From positions 1 to 64,000 of the forward strand of contig JACKEC010000024.1 in assembly GCA_020633195.1 (NCBI GenBank): 64,000 bases of DNA. The letters run 5' to 3'. A program made the translations under genes and the position numbers. The notes below the pieces were generated by a model. The model had not been told where the DNA came from, searched no databases, and saw nothing but the letters and a program-made list of their open reading frames with translations. Positions within the stretch are counted from its first letter, which is position 1, and each line of letters opens with the position of its first letter. Origin of the DNA: Sandaracinaceae bacterium (GTDB lineage Bacteria > Myxococcota_A > Polyangia > Polyangiales > Sandaracinaceae). Of the stretch, positions 26,321 to 33,562 are shown piece after piece.

Positions 26321-27936
26321 ACGTCGTCGCCCTGGTTGGTGACGGCCATCCACGCCGGCGCGGTGTCCGTGCCGCCAGCGGCCGCGGTGATCTCGCTGGC
26401 CGCCGCGGCGACCTCGAAGTCGACCGTGGTCGGCGGCGACTCGAAGTTCGGGAGCGGCTCGCCCGAGCCCGACACGTTGCGCGCGCGCGCGCTCGCGTCG
26501 CTGATCCACGACACCGCGAAGGTCGTGCTCCCCGCGGCGACCGCCGGCTGCGACTGGGCGCCGCCCACCGTGGTGTTGAGCACGAACGCGTCCTGTCGGG
26601 GCGTGCCGTCCGCGGCGAACGCGCGCGCGCCGATCCCGCTGGCGGCGCCATCCGCGAGCTCGTCGCGCCAGGCGACGAGGAAGTCGCCACCGCGGTGCGC
26701 GCCGACCGAGGGCTGGTCCTGCGCGCCGGCGCCCGCCGAGACCACGACGGCCGCCGCGTCGCGCGCCGCGCCGTCGGTGCCGAAGCGCTGGTAGTGGACG
26801 TCGCCGCCGCCCGTCATCGCGACGACGAAGCCGTCGCTCGTGCCGGCGACGTCGGGCGAGGCGGCCCGCGTGAGCCCGCTCCCGACCTCGAACGGCCCCG
26901 TGGGCGTGAAGCTCCCGGAGGCGAACGTCGCGCCGCTGAGCCCCGTCGCCGAGCTCATGTCCTCGTAGACGACCATCAGCGTGCCGTCGCCCGCGAAGGC
27001 GACCGCCGGGTTGGTGCGCGGGCTGCCCGTCATGCCGTCGCTGACGAGGACGCTGCGCGACCCGTTCTGCGGCACGCGCGAGGCGTCGAAGAACGCGAGG
27101 CGCACGTCCGGGCCCATGTTGAAGTCGACGAACGCGAACGCGATGCGTCCGTCGGGGGCCACCCCGACGTCGGCGAGGAGCTGCGAGCCGAGCTCCACGT
27201 CGGCGAGGAGCACGTCCACGTCGGCGTCCATCGCGAGCACGCTCGGCGACGAGATGGTCGAGCCGTCCGGGGCGAGGGTGCGGAGCAGCACGGTGGTGTT
27301 CGCCGAGTCGTACGTGATGTTCCAGTTCCGGCCGGGCGCGCCCGCCACCGACGCGTGGTTCTGCGCGCCCGCGGTCGTCGTGTTGATCGGGAAGCGCTCG
27401 GTGCGGCAGGTCGCGCTGCAGCCGTCGCCATCGACGGTGTTGCCGTCCTCGCACTGCTCGTCGGGGCTGCGCACGGCGTCGCCGCAGACGCCCATCCCGG
27501 TGATGGGCAGGAGCGTGAGGCGCACCTCGCGGGTGCTGCCGTTCTCGATCATCGAGGTGGCGCACGCGGTGGCGATGAACTGGTTCGGGATCATCGTGAC
27601 CGGGTCGGTGCCCTTGCCGCGCACGAGGACGGTGTAGGTCCCCGCGGGCACGTCGAGGCTCACCATCGCGCGGGAGCTCATCACGTCGAGCGAGAGGTCG
27701 GCGATCGCGTCGAGGAACATCCCCTCCGGGAGATCCGCCACCTCGGGGCTGACCATCCCCGTCGTCGTGTCGCAGGCGAAGGAGTCGCCCGGCAGCACGT
27801 AGAGCCGCAGGGGGCCCTGGACGTCGTCGATCAGCGCGAGGGGGTCGTGGATCGCCAGGCCCGTCGAGTCGACGGGCGGCGAGCAGGACGCGAACGCGAC
27901 GATCGCGAGGGCGGCCGCCAGGCTCGAAACACGCAT
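26293..27936 (-). CDS. Secreted lipoprotein with Myxococcus cysteine-rich (DUF4215-like) repeat
   Basis: 547 residues. The signal MRVSSLAAALAIVAFASC ends in a lipobox-like ASC. One cysteine repeat of the type CGDAVRSPDEQCEDGN...DGCSATC (about 153-183) is typical of myxobacterial surface proteins. The remaining 350 residues are beta-rich with repeated 'Gly/Ser-x-A-x-x-V-A-x-A-x-G-x-F-x-V-x-W' strands (AFAFVDF, FVVAMTGGG, FLVAWRDE, FAVSWIS), suggesting a beta-propeller-like fold. The substrate or partner is unknown. Confidence 0.8.
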   Translation of the reverse strand: MRVSSLAAALAIVAFASCSPPVDSTGLAIHDPLALIDDVQGPLRLYVLPGDSFACDTTTGMVSPEVADLPEGMFLDAIADLSLDVMSSRAMVSLDVPAGTYTVLVRGKGTDPVTMIPNQFIATACATSMIENGSTREVRLTLLPITGMGVCGDAVRSPDEQCEDGNTVDGDGCSATCRTERFPINTTTAGAQNHASVAGAPGRNWNITYDSANTTVLLRTLAPDGSTISSPSVLAMDADVDVLLADVELGSQLLADVGVAPDGRIAFAFVDFNMGPDVRLAFFDASRVPQNGSRSVLVSDGMTGSPRTNPAVAFAGDGTLMVVYEDMSSATGLSGATFASGSFTPTGPFEVGSGLTRAASPDVAGTSDGFVVAMTGGGDVHYQRFGTDGAARDAAAVVVSAGAGAQDQPSVGAHRGGDFLVAWRDELADGAASGIGARAFAADGTPRQDAFVLNTTVGGAQSQPAVAAGSTTFAVSWISDASARARNVSGSGEPLPNFESPPTTVDFEVAAAASEITAAAGGTDTAPAWMAVTNQGDDVYGRFFVLP

Positions 27937-28017
27937 CCGCGGACTCTACCTCGATCGCCCCACCTTGCGCATCCAAAGCGAGCCGGCGCGGCAGACGCGC
28001 GGGTACCGCGCTGACCC

Positions 28018-28485
28018 TCAGCGGCTCTCGCGCAGCGCCGCGATCGCGCGGCTGAGCTCCATCGGGGTGGGGCCGCCGCGGTTGGTGGCGGCGACGAACT
28101 CGACGGCCTCGACCACGTCCGAGCAGATCCGCACGGGGTACTTCCCCGTCCGGATGAAGAGCATCGCGGTGATGAGGCTGCGCGCCGCGCTCGCCCAGAA
28201 CCCGTCGCCGAGGATCACCTGACAGGAGCAGCGCACGCGGTCGGCGACCTCGTCCCCGAACCGACCGGCGAGCTCGCGCACCTCGGCCCCGGGGAGCGGC
28301 GTCCCCTGCTCCGCGACGGACAGCACCGCGCTCGTCGGGTGCCGCTCGAGGAGCGCGAGGTGCGCGTGATGAACCGCCCACAGCTCGTCGGTCGTGAGCG
28401 CGCCGCGATAGACCGCCACGTGGACGTTGCCGACCGAGCCGGCGGCGGCGATCGGAGAGCAGTGGTCCGCTTGGAACACCGACAT
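28018..28485 (-). CDS. Hypothetical 155-residue cytoplasmic protein
   Basis: An ATG start gives MSVFQADHCSPIAAAG. It has a mixed alpha/beta pattern (VHVAVYRGALTTDELWAVH, PTSAVLSVAEQGTPLPGAEVR, ITAMLFIRTGKYPVRICSD) without signal or membrane segment. The alternation of short strands and helices recalls STAS-like or 'MEDS/roadblock-type' small regulators often seen in myxobacteria, but no motif settles it. It lies upstream of nothing obvious: 81 bases separate it from the cysteine-repeat lipoprotein and 27 from the MopE-type lipoprotein on the same strand. Confidence 0.65.
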   Translation of the reverse strand: MSVFQADHCSPIAAAGSVGNVHVAVYRGALTTDELWAVHHAHLALLERHPTSAVLSVAEQGTPLPGAEVRELAGRFGDEVADRVRCSCQVILGDGFWASAARSLITAMLFIRTGKYPVRICSDVVEAVEFVAATNRGGPTPMELSRAIAALRESR

Positions 28486-28512
28486 GGCCTCAGCTTGCCA
28501 CGTCGCCCAGGC

Positions 28513-30099
28513 TCACATCGTGTCGTAGACGCCGTTGCTGACTTCGATGGTGAACGGGTCGCAGGCGAGGACGGATCCGCCCCGGCGCCGGACGCGCACG
28601 AAGAAGTCGGCCGAGTCGTCGGCGCAGGCGCTGACGTCGGTCACCGCCGGAGCGCCGCCGCCGGTGCAGGGGCACTGCCCCGTGAGCACCCCGGCGATGT
28701 CCGCGCGGAAGTCCGTGGCCCACTCGTAGTCGGTGAAGCCGGTGTCGCCGCAGCCAGCGGTGGCGCAGTCCCCGCGGAAGACGGTGAGCTCGAAGCTGTC
28801 GGACGGGTTGACGGTGAACCGCACCCGGACATGGAAGTTGTCACACGCCGTGTCGGGGGCGTCGTCGGCGTGGAAGCGGTACCAGACCACGCGGTCGTCC
28901 GGCATCACGTTGCCCGACACCGTGGTCATCGAGCCCGCGTCGCCGAGCGGCCCGAGGTCGATCGCCATCGCGCAGGTGAGCGCCTGGTCGACGGGCGGCA
29001 TCGCCACGCACTCGCAGCCCGCGATGGAGCGATCGAGGTCGTAGGTGCCGGTGGGGCAGCCGCACGAGCCGTCGAGGCAGACGCCGCCGCCGGGGTTCGT
29101 CTCGCACAGCGTGGCCGGATCGCCCTCGTCGACGAGGTCGTCGCAGTCCTCGTCGAGCATGTTGCAGCGCTCGAGGTTGCCCGGGTAGAGGTTCGGGTTC
29201 GTCTCGTCGCAGTCCATCGACGCGGGGACGCCGTCGCCGTCCACGTCGACGTCACCGGGGATGCAGCGGCGGGAGTGGCAGACCTCGGTGCCCACCGCGC
29301 AGGTCCCGTCGCCGCGGCAGGGCCCGTACGGCGTACACGCGCCGTCGACGCAGTACTCGAACTCACCGCAGGTGACGCCGTCGCAGGGCGAGGCCGCGTC
29401 CACGCCGACGCTGCCGTCCATCCCGACCACGCCGGCGTCCATCCCCACGCCCGCGTCGCGGCGTACGGTGCCGCCGTCCGCGGAGGTCGGCACCTCGACG
29501 CAGCCGGTCTCGGGCACGCAGGCGAGCCCGCTGCCGCAGGCGCCGGCGACCGGCTGGTAGAAGCACGAGCCGAGCTCGCAGGTGGCCGAGGCGCAGGCGT
29601 TCATCGCCGGGCAGTCGGCGTCGTCGGTGCACTCGCCCTCGGGGGCGTCGCAGAACTGCGGGGTCTCGAAGGTGCAGCGCTCGCTGACGCAGCGGCCACC
29701 GAGGCAGGCGGTGGCGCCCGGGTTGCTCGCGTTCGGGCAGACCACGTCGCGGCAGCTCCGGGTGATCACGACGCTCACGCTGACCGCGCCCGGGGTCAGG
29801 TCGACGAGGATCGGGCGCGTCGCGAGGACGCCGCTCGGGCCGCGGACGATGACCTCGACGTGGGTGCTGGGGTTCGCCGGCAGGTCGTTGAATTCGGCGA
29901 CCGCCACGCCCGAGAGGAACAGGTCCCCGGAGCGCGGGCCATAGATCCGCTGGGCCTCCCCGACCCGGGTCACGACCTCGGTGAACTCGACCCCGGGGAC
30001 GAAGTCCGTCTTGAGGCTGACGACGAGGCTCGCGCCGTTGCCTTGGGCACAACCGGCGAGCAAGACGAGGAAGAGGAGACACCAAGCGCAGCGGCGCAC
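28513..30099 (-). CDS. Cysteine-rich lipoprotein with MopE-type metal-binding motif
   Basis: 528 residues. The lipobox is LLAGC (MRRCAWCLLFLVLLAGC). An N-terminal beta domain (SLKTDFVPGVEF ... VVITRSCRDVVCP ... CLGGRCV) is shared with the lipoprotein at 57432-59984. A DAG/DGS-rich stalk, EGF-like cysteine pairs and a MopE 'putative metal-binding' unit follow (DVDGDGVPASMDCDETNPN ... DEDCDDLVDEG, about 275-320). The C-terminal 150 residues are beta-rich with Cys pairs. It is exported and surface-anchored by prediction. The molecular function is not known. Confidence 0.8.
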   Translation of the reverse strand: MRRCAWCLLFLVLLAGCAQGNGASLVVSLKTDFVPGVEFTEVVTRVGEAQRIYGPRSGDLFLSGVAVAEFNDLPANPSTHVEVIVRGPSGVLATRPILVDLTPGAVSVSVVITRSCRDVVCPNASNPGATACLGGRCVSERCTFETPQFCDAPEGECTDDADCPAMNACASATCELGSCFYQPVAGACGSGLACVPETGCVEVPTSADGGTVRRDAGVGMDAGVVGMDGSVGVDAASPCDGVTCGEFEYCVDGACTPYGPCRGDGTCAVGTEVCHSRRCIPGDVDVDGDGVPASMDCDETNPNLYPGNLERCNMLDEDCDDLVDEGDPATLCETNPGGGVCLDGSCGCPTGTYDLDRSIAGCECVAMPPVDQALTCAMAIDLGPLGDAGSMTTVSGNVMPDDRVVWYRFHADDAPDTACDNFHVRVRFTVNPSDSFELTVFRGDCATAGCGDTGFTDYEWATDFRADIAGVLTGQCPCTGGGAPAVTDVSACADDSADFFVRVRRRGGSVLACDPFTIEVSNGVYDTM

Positions 30100-30180
30100 C
30101 CGCTCAAGCTACACGAGGTCGGGCCGGCGTGCGATGTCCGGCGCGCACCCGGTCGCTCGTCGGGGTATGAACGGGGGGCG

Positions 30181-30441
30181 ATGGCCGATCCGATCACGCG
30201 CGTCGACGAGCGGACCTGGCGCTGGGACGACGGGGGCCCGTACTTCTGCGAGGCGAGGATCTCGCCCGACGGGGACACGGTGCACCTCTACGAGGGCCCC
30301 AAGAGCGAGGCCGCGCAGCGGCACGAGGGGGGCGGCAACAGCTACCCGCGGCGGGGGTTCCCGGGCAACGTCCACCAGGGCTGGAAGACCCGCTGGCCGG
30401 GGCTCTGCGAGGCGGTGGCCGAGGGGCTCGCGAGCCCGTGA
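30181..30441 (+). CDS. Small hypothetical protein (86 residues)
   Basis: The ATG start follows a GGGGGG ribosome-binding stretch. The protein, MADPITRVDERTWRWDDGG through LCEAVAEGLASP, is hydrophilic, with a beta-hairpin-like N-terminus and the dipeptide-rich HEGGGNSYPRRGFPG centre. No signal or membrane segment. The long open frame upstream (from 28339) is antisense to the lipoprotein and was cut off here. Coding by codon pattern; no family recognised. Confidence 0.55.
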   Translation: MADPITRVDERTWRWDDGGPYFCEARISPDGDTVHLYEGPKSEAAQRHEGGGNSYPRRGFPGNVHQGWKTRWPGLCEAVAEGLASP

Positions 30442-30450
30442 GCCCGGGCT

Positions 30451-30471
30451 GCTACGGGGTTTCGGCGTAGC
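30451..30471. terminator. Hairpin between convergent genes
   Basis: GCTACG (30451-30456) pairs with CGTAGC (30466-30471) around a 9-base loop, between two convergent stop codons 32 bases apart. It has no U-tract, so termination strength is uncertain. Confidence 0.35.
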
Positions 30472-30473
30472 CG

Positions 30474-31202
30474 CTAGGTCGGGTCGCGGTGAGGCATCCG
30501 CGCGAGCAGCGCGTCGGCCATCTCGGCCCACTCCTGGTGGCCCGCCTCGGCGAGCACCTCGCCGAGGGTGACGCGGGCCTCCTGCAGCTCGACCAGGCTC
30601 CCGACCTCGCTGACCTCGACGCGCACCATCCAGCCGGACTCGTGCGCGTCGGCGCGAGCGATGAGCCCGACGTCGTCGAGGTCCCCGGCCCAGAGCCGCG
30701 CCTCTTCCTCGTCGTCGGTGGTGGCGACGTCCACGAGGCCGAGCTCGAACTGCTCCATCGCGCCGAGCGCGACGTTGGCGCGCGCGCCGATCTCCGCCTC
30801 GAGGAGGAGCCGCACGGCGTCGAGGGCCTGCTCGGTGATGCCGCCGGCGACGATGTCCCAGTGCTCGACGTCGCAGTGCCCGTCGGCCTCGAAGAACGCG
30901 AACGGGCGGATCGAGCGCAGGGTGATCCGACCGGCGCCGCCGATCTTCTTGCCGCGCCCGCCCGCGGTGAGCTGCGAGACGCCCTCGCCGTGCGACCCCG
31001 CCTGGTAGCGGACGACGTGGCTCGCCTCCCACGCCTCGGCGAGCTCGAAGTCGGCGTGCTCGGCGACGGTCGCGGTCCAGTCGAGGCCGGGGGCGATGAG
31101 CTCCGCGGCCTGCTCGCTCCAGCGCGCCATCAGCCGGCCCGTGTCGAGGAACGATCGGGTCTCGCCGACGAAGGACCAGCGCGCGCGGTACAGGATGGGC
31201 AC
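30474..31202 (-). CDS. Hypothetical 242-residue cytoplasmic protein
   Basis: The GTG start gives MPILYRARWSFVGETRSFLD; the open frame runs further up, but that part crosses the divergent ABC gene's start. The sequence is hydrophilic with short beta strands (ITLRSIRPFAFFEADGHCD, ANVALGAMEQFELGLVDVATTDD, WMVRVEVSEVGSLVELQEAR). The last helix, VTLGEVLAEAGHQEWAEMADALL, is well formed. No signal, membrane span or recognised motif. It is divergent from the ABC exporter across 91 bases. Confidence 0.68.
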   Translation of the reverse strand: MPILYRARWSFVGETRSFLDTGRLMARWSEQAAELIAPGLDWTATVAEHADFELAEAWEASHVVRYQAGSHGEGVSQLTAGGRGKKIGGAGRITLRSIRPFAFFEADGHCDVEHWDIVAGGITEQALDAVRLLLEAEIGARANVALGAMEQFELGLVDVATTDDEEEARLWAGDLDDVGLIARADAHESGWMVRVEVSEVGSLVELQEARVTLGEVLAEAGHQEWAEMADALLARMPHRDPT

Positions 31203-31293
31203 GGGGCGAGTCTGGGCCGGGCCCGCGGCGAGGACCACCCCAACGCGCGCCGGCTTGCGCTCGGCGGCGCCCGACCACACAACCGCCCGACGC

Positions 31294-33117
31294 GTGGCGA
31301 CCGAAGGCGACCCGAAGCCCGAGAAGCGGGGCCTGGAGTGGTCGGCGCTCCGGTCGCTCCTGCCGTACCTGTGGCCGCCCGGCGACTGGGGCCTGCGCGG
31401 GCGCGTCGTGGTGGCGATGCTCTTCCTCGCCGCGGCGAAGGCCACCAACGTCTACGTGCCGGTCCTCTACCGCGGCGCCGTCGACGCGCTCGGGGGCGAG
31501 CAGGCGGCGGTCGTGGTGATGCCGATCGCGCTGATCCTCGGCTACGGCGGGATGCGCGTGCTCTCGCTGACGTTCGGCCAGCTGCGCGACGCGGTGTTCG
31601 CGAAGGTCGGTCAGCGCGCCATCCGCACCGTCGCGCTCGGCGTGTTCCGGCACCTCCACGCGCTCTCGCTCGCGTTCCACCTCGACCGGCACACGGGCGG
31701 CCTGAGCCGCTCCATCGAGCGCGGTACGCGCGGCATCCAGACCCTCTTGAGCTTCACGCTCTTCAACGTCCTGCCGACCTTCGTCGAGATCGCGATGGTC
31801 ACGGCGGTGCTGTGGGCGCTCCTCGACGGCTGGTTCGCGCTCGTCACGTTCGCGACCGTCGTCATCTACATCGCCTACACGATCACGATCACGCAGTGGC
31901 GCCTGAAGTTCCGCCGCGAGATGAACGATCAGGACAACACCGCGAACTCGAAGGCGATCGACAGCCTGCTGAACTTCGAGACGGTCAAGTACTTCGACAA
32001 CGAGGAGCACGAGGCGCGGCGCTACGACCAGGCGCTCGAGCGCTACGAGACCGCGGCGGTGAAGGCGCAGACCTCGCTCGCGCTCCTCAACATCGGGCAG
32101 TCCGCGATCATCGCGATTGGCCTGACGACCATCATGTACATGGCCGCGCGCGGCATCGTGGCGCACGAGCTGTCGATCGGCGACTTCGTCCTCGCCAACA
32201 CGTACCTGCTGCAGCTCTACCAGCCGCTCGGCTTCTTCGGCTTCGTCTACAACGAGATCAAGCAGGCGCTCGTCGACATGGAGAAGATGTTCGTCCTGCT
32301 CGGCGAGCTGCCTCAGGTCGCCGACGCGCCGGGCGCGCCCGAGCTGGTCGTGAGCGACGCGGTGGTGCGCTTCGAGGACGTCGAGTTCGCGTACGGCGAG
32401 CGGCCCATCCTGAAGGGCGTGACCTTCGAGATCCCGGCGGGCCACAAGCTCGCCGTCGTCGGCTCGTCGGGGGCGGGCAAGTCCACCCTCGGACGGTTGC
32501 TGTTCCGCTTCTACGACGTGAGCGGGGGGCGCATCACCATCGACGGCCAGGACCTGCGCGCGGTGACGCAAGCCTCGTTGCGTCGCTCGCTCGGCATCGT
32601 CCCGCAGGACACCGTGCTGTTCAACGACACCATCCGCTACAACATCGCCTACGGCCGCCCCAGCGCGAGCCCCGAGGAGGTCGAGGAGGCCGCGCGGATG
32701 GCCGAGCTCCACGACTTCGTGAAGGGCCTCCCCGACGGCTACGAGACGAAGGTCGGCGAGCGGGGGCTCAAGCTCTCGGGCGGCGAGAAGCAGCGCGTCG
32801 CGATCGCGCGCACCATCCTCAAGGGCCCGCCGGTGCTCCTCCTCGACGAGGCGACGAGCGCGCTCGACACGGCGACGGAGCGGAGCATCCAGCGGCACCT
32901 CGCGAACGTCAGCCGCGGGCGCACCACGCTGGTGATCGCCCACCGTCTGTCGACCATCGTCGACGCGGACGAGATCATCGTCCTCGACCAGGGGCAGATC
33001 GCCGAGCGCGGATCGCACGACGCGCTGCTCGCGCGCGACGGCCTCTACGCCGAGCTCTGGCGGCGCCAGCTCGAGCAGGCCGACGCCCCCGAGCCGGCCA
33101 CGACTCAAGGTCTGTAG
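31294..33117 (+). CDS. Atm1/HMT1-family ABC exporter (membrane and ATPase domains fused)
   Basis: 607 residues: six membrane helices (about 35-320) with the Atm1 signature region DSLLNFETVKYFDNEEHEARRY split across residues 225-245, then an ATPase domain with GSSGAGKS (Walker A), IVPQDTVLFNDTI (Q-loop), LSGGEKQRVAIAR (signature), LLLDEATSALD (Walker B) and IAHRLST (H-loop). Relatives (ATM1, HMT1, bacterial Atm1) export glutathione- or phytochelatin-linked metals or Fe-S precursors. The GTG at 31294 (MATEGDPKPEKRG) is the likely start. The last codons and stop lie inside the 105-bp repeat. Confidence 0.92.
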   Translation: MATEGDPKPEKRGLEWSALRSLLPYLWPPGDWGLRGRVVVAMLFLAAAKATNVYVPVLYRGAVDALGGEQAAVVVMPIALILGYGGMRVLSLTFGQLRDAVFAKVGQRAIRTVALGVFRHLHALSLAFHLDRHTGGLSRSIERGTRGIQTLLSFTLFNVLPTFVEIAMVTAVLWALLDGWFALVTFATVVIYIAYTITITQWRLKFRREMNDQDNTANSKAIDSLLNFETVKYFDNEEHEARRYDQALERYETAAVKAQTSLALLNIGQSAIIAIGLTTIMYMAARGIVAHELSIGDFVLANTYLLQLYQPLGFFGFVYNEIKQALVDMEKMFVLLGELPQVADAPGAPELVVSDAVVRFEDVEFAYGERPILKGVTFEIPAGHKLAVVGSSGAGKSTLGRLLFRFYDVSGGRITIDGQDLRAVTQASLRRSLGIVPQDTVLFNDTIRYNIAYGRPSASPEEVEEAARMAELHDFVKGLPDGYETKVGERGLKLSGGEKQRVAIARTILKGPPVLLLDEATSALDTATERSIQRHLANVSRGRTTLVIAHRLSTIVDADEIIVLDQGQIAERGSHDALLARDGLYAELWRRQLEQADAPEPATTQGL

Positions 33118-33208
33118 AGAAATCGCCTTCGGCGATTTCTCTAGGGCGAGGGGCAAGCCCCTCGCGCTCCCCACTGAGATCCTCCGACGCTTCGCGTCGT
33201 CGGACTCA
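33104..33208 (+). repeat. 105-bp triple-hairpin repeat, copy A
   Basis: It differs at five positions from the reverse complement of 63707-63811. It contains three consecutive hairpins: GAGAAATCGCC/GGCGATTTCTC, GCGAGGGGC/GCCCCTCGC and TCCGACGC/GCGTCGTCGGA (one-base asymmetry). Its left end supplies the final codons and TAG stop of the ABC exporter, and its right end supplies the TGA of the convergent 113-residue protein. It probably acts as a bidirectional terminator here. No transposase or target duplication is visible. Confidence 0.85.
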
Positions 33209-33547
33209 GTCGATCTGATCCGAGTCCGGGTTCACCCCGATCGACATCTTCCCGGGGGAGGTGTCGCCCGCGTCGACCACCGCCTGGTGCAACGCGGCTT
33301 GCTTGCGCATGTTGGCGATCTGGCGCTCGAGATCGGCGCGCGTCGCGTCGTCCACGCCGCCCGCGAGCTTCAGCTCTCGGGCCTCGATCATCTGCGCGAG
33401 GAGCGGCAGGGACATCTCCGACTCGAACGCGCGCGTCCCCGGGGGGAAGCGCGCGCCGCCGCCGAAGCCGCCGGGCTTGCGCGTGAAGAACCAGATCGCG
33501 GCGAGGACCACCGCGATCCCGACCCCGAGGAGCAGCCAGGTGAGCAT
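33206..33547 (-). CDS. Small N-terminally anchored membrane protein
   Basis: 113 residues: one membrane helix at the N-terminus (MLTWLLLGVGIAVVLAAIWFF), a Gly/Pro stretch (KPGGFGGGARFPPG) and a helical soluble part (ADLERQIANMRKQAALHQAVV). No known family. The TGA stop is contributed by the 105-bp repeat. It sits 15 bases downstream of the start side of the large lipoprotein gene's stop, on the same strand. Confidence 0.7.
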   Translation of the reverse strand: MLTWLLLGVGIAVVLAAIWFFTRKPGGFGGGARFPPGTRAFESEMSLPLLAQMIEARELKLAGGVDDATRADLERQIANMRKQAALHQAVVDAGDTSPGKMSIGVNPDSDQID

Positions 33548-33562
33548 GCGCGGAGTCTACCC

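Noticed and set aside
33104..33208. Insertion sequence or integrase attachment site
   Set aside because: No transposase, terminal inverted repeats or target duplication; the element is a small hairpin repeat.
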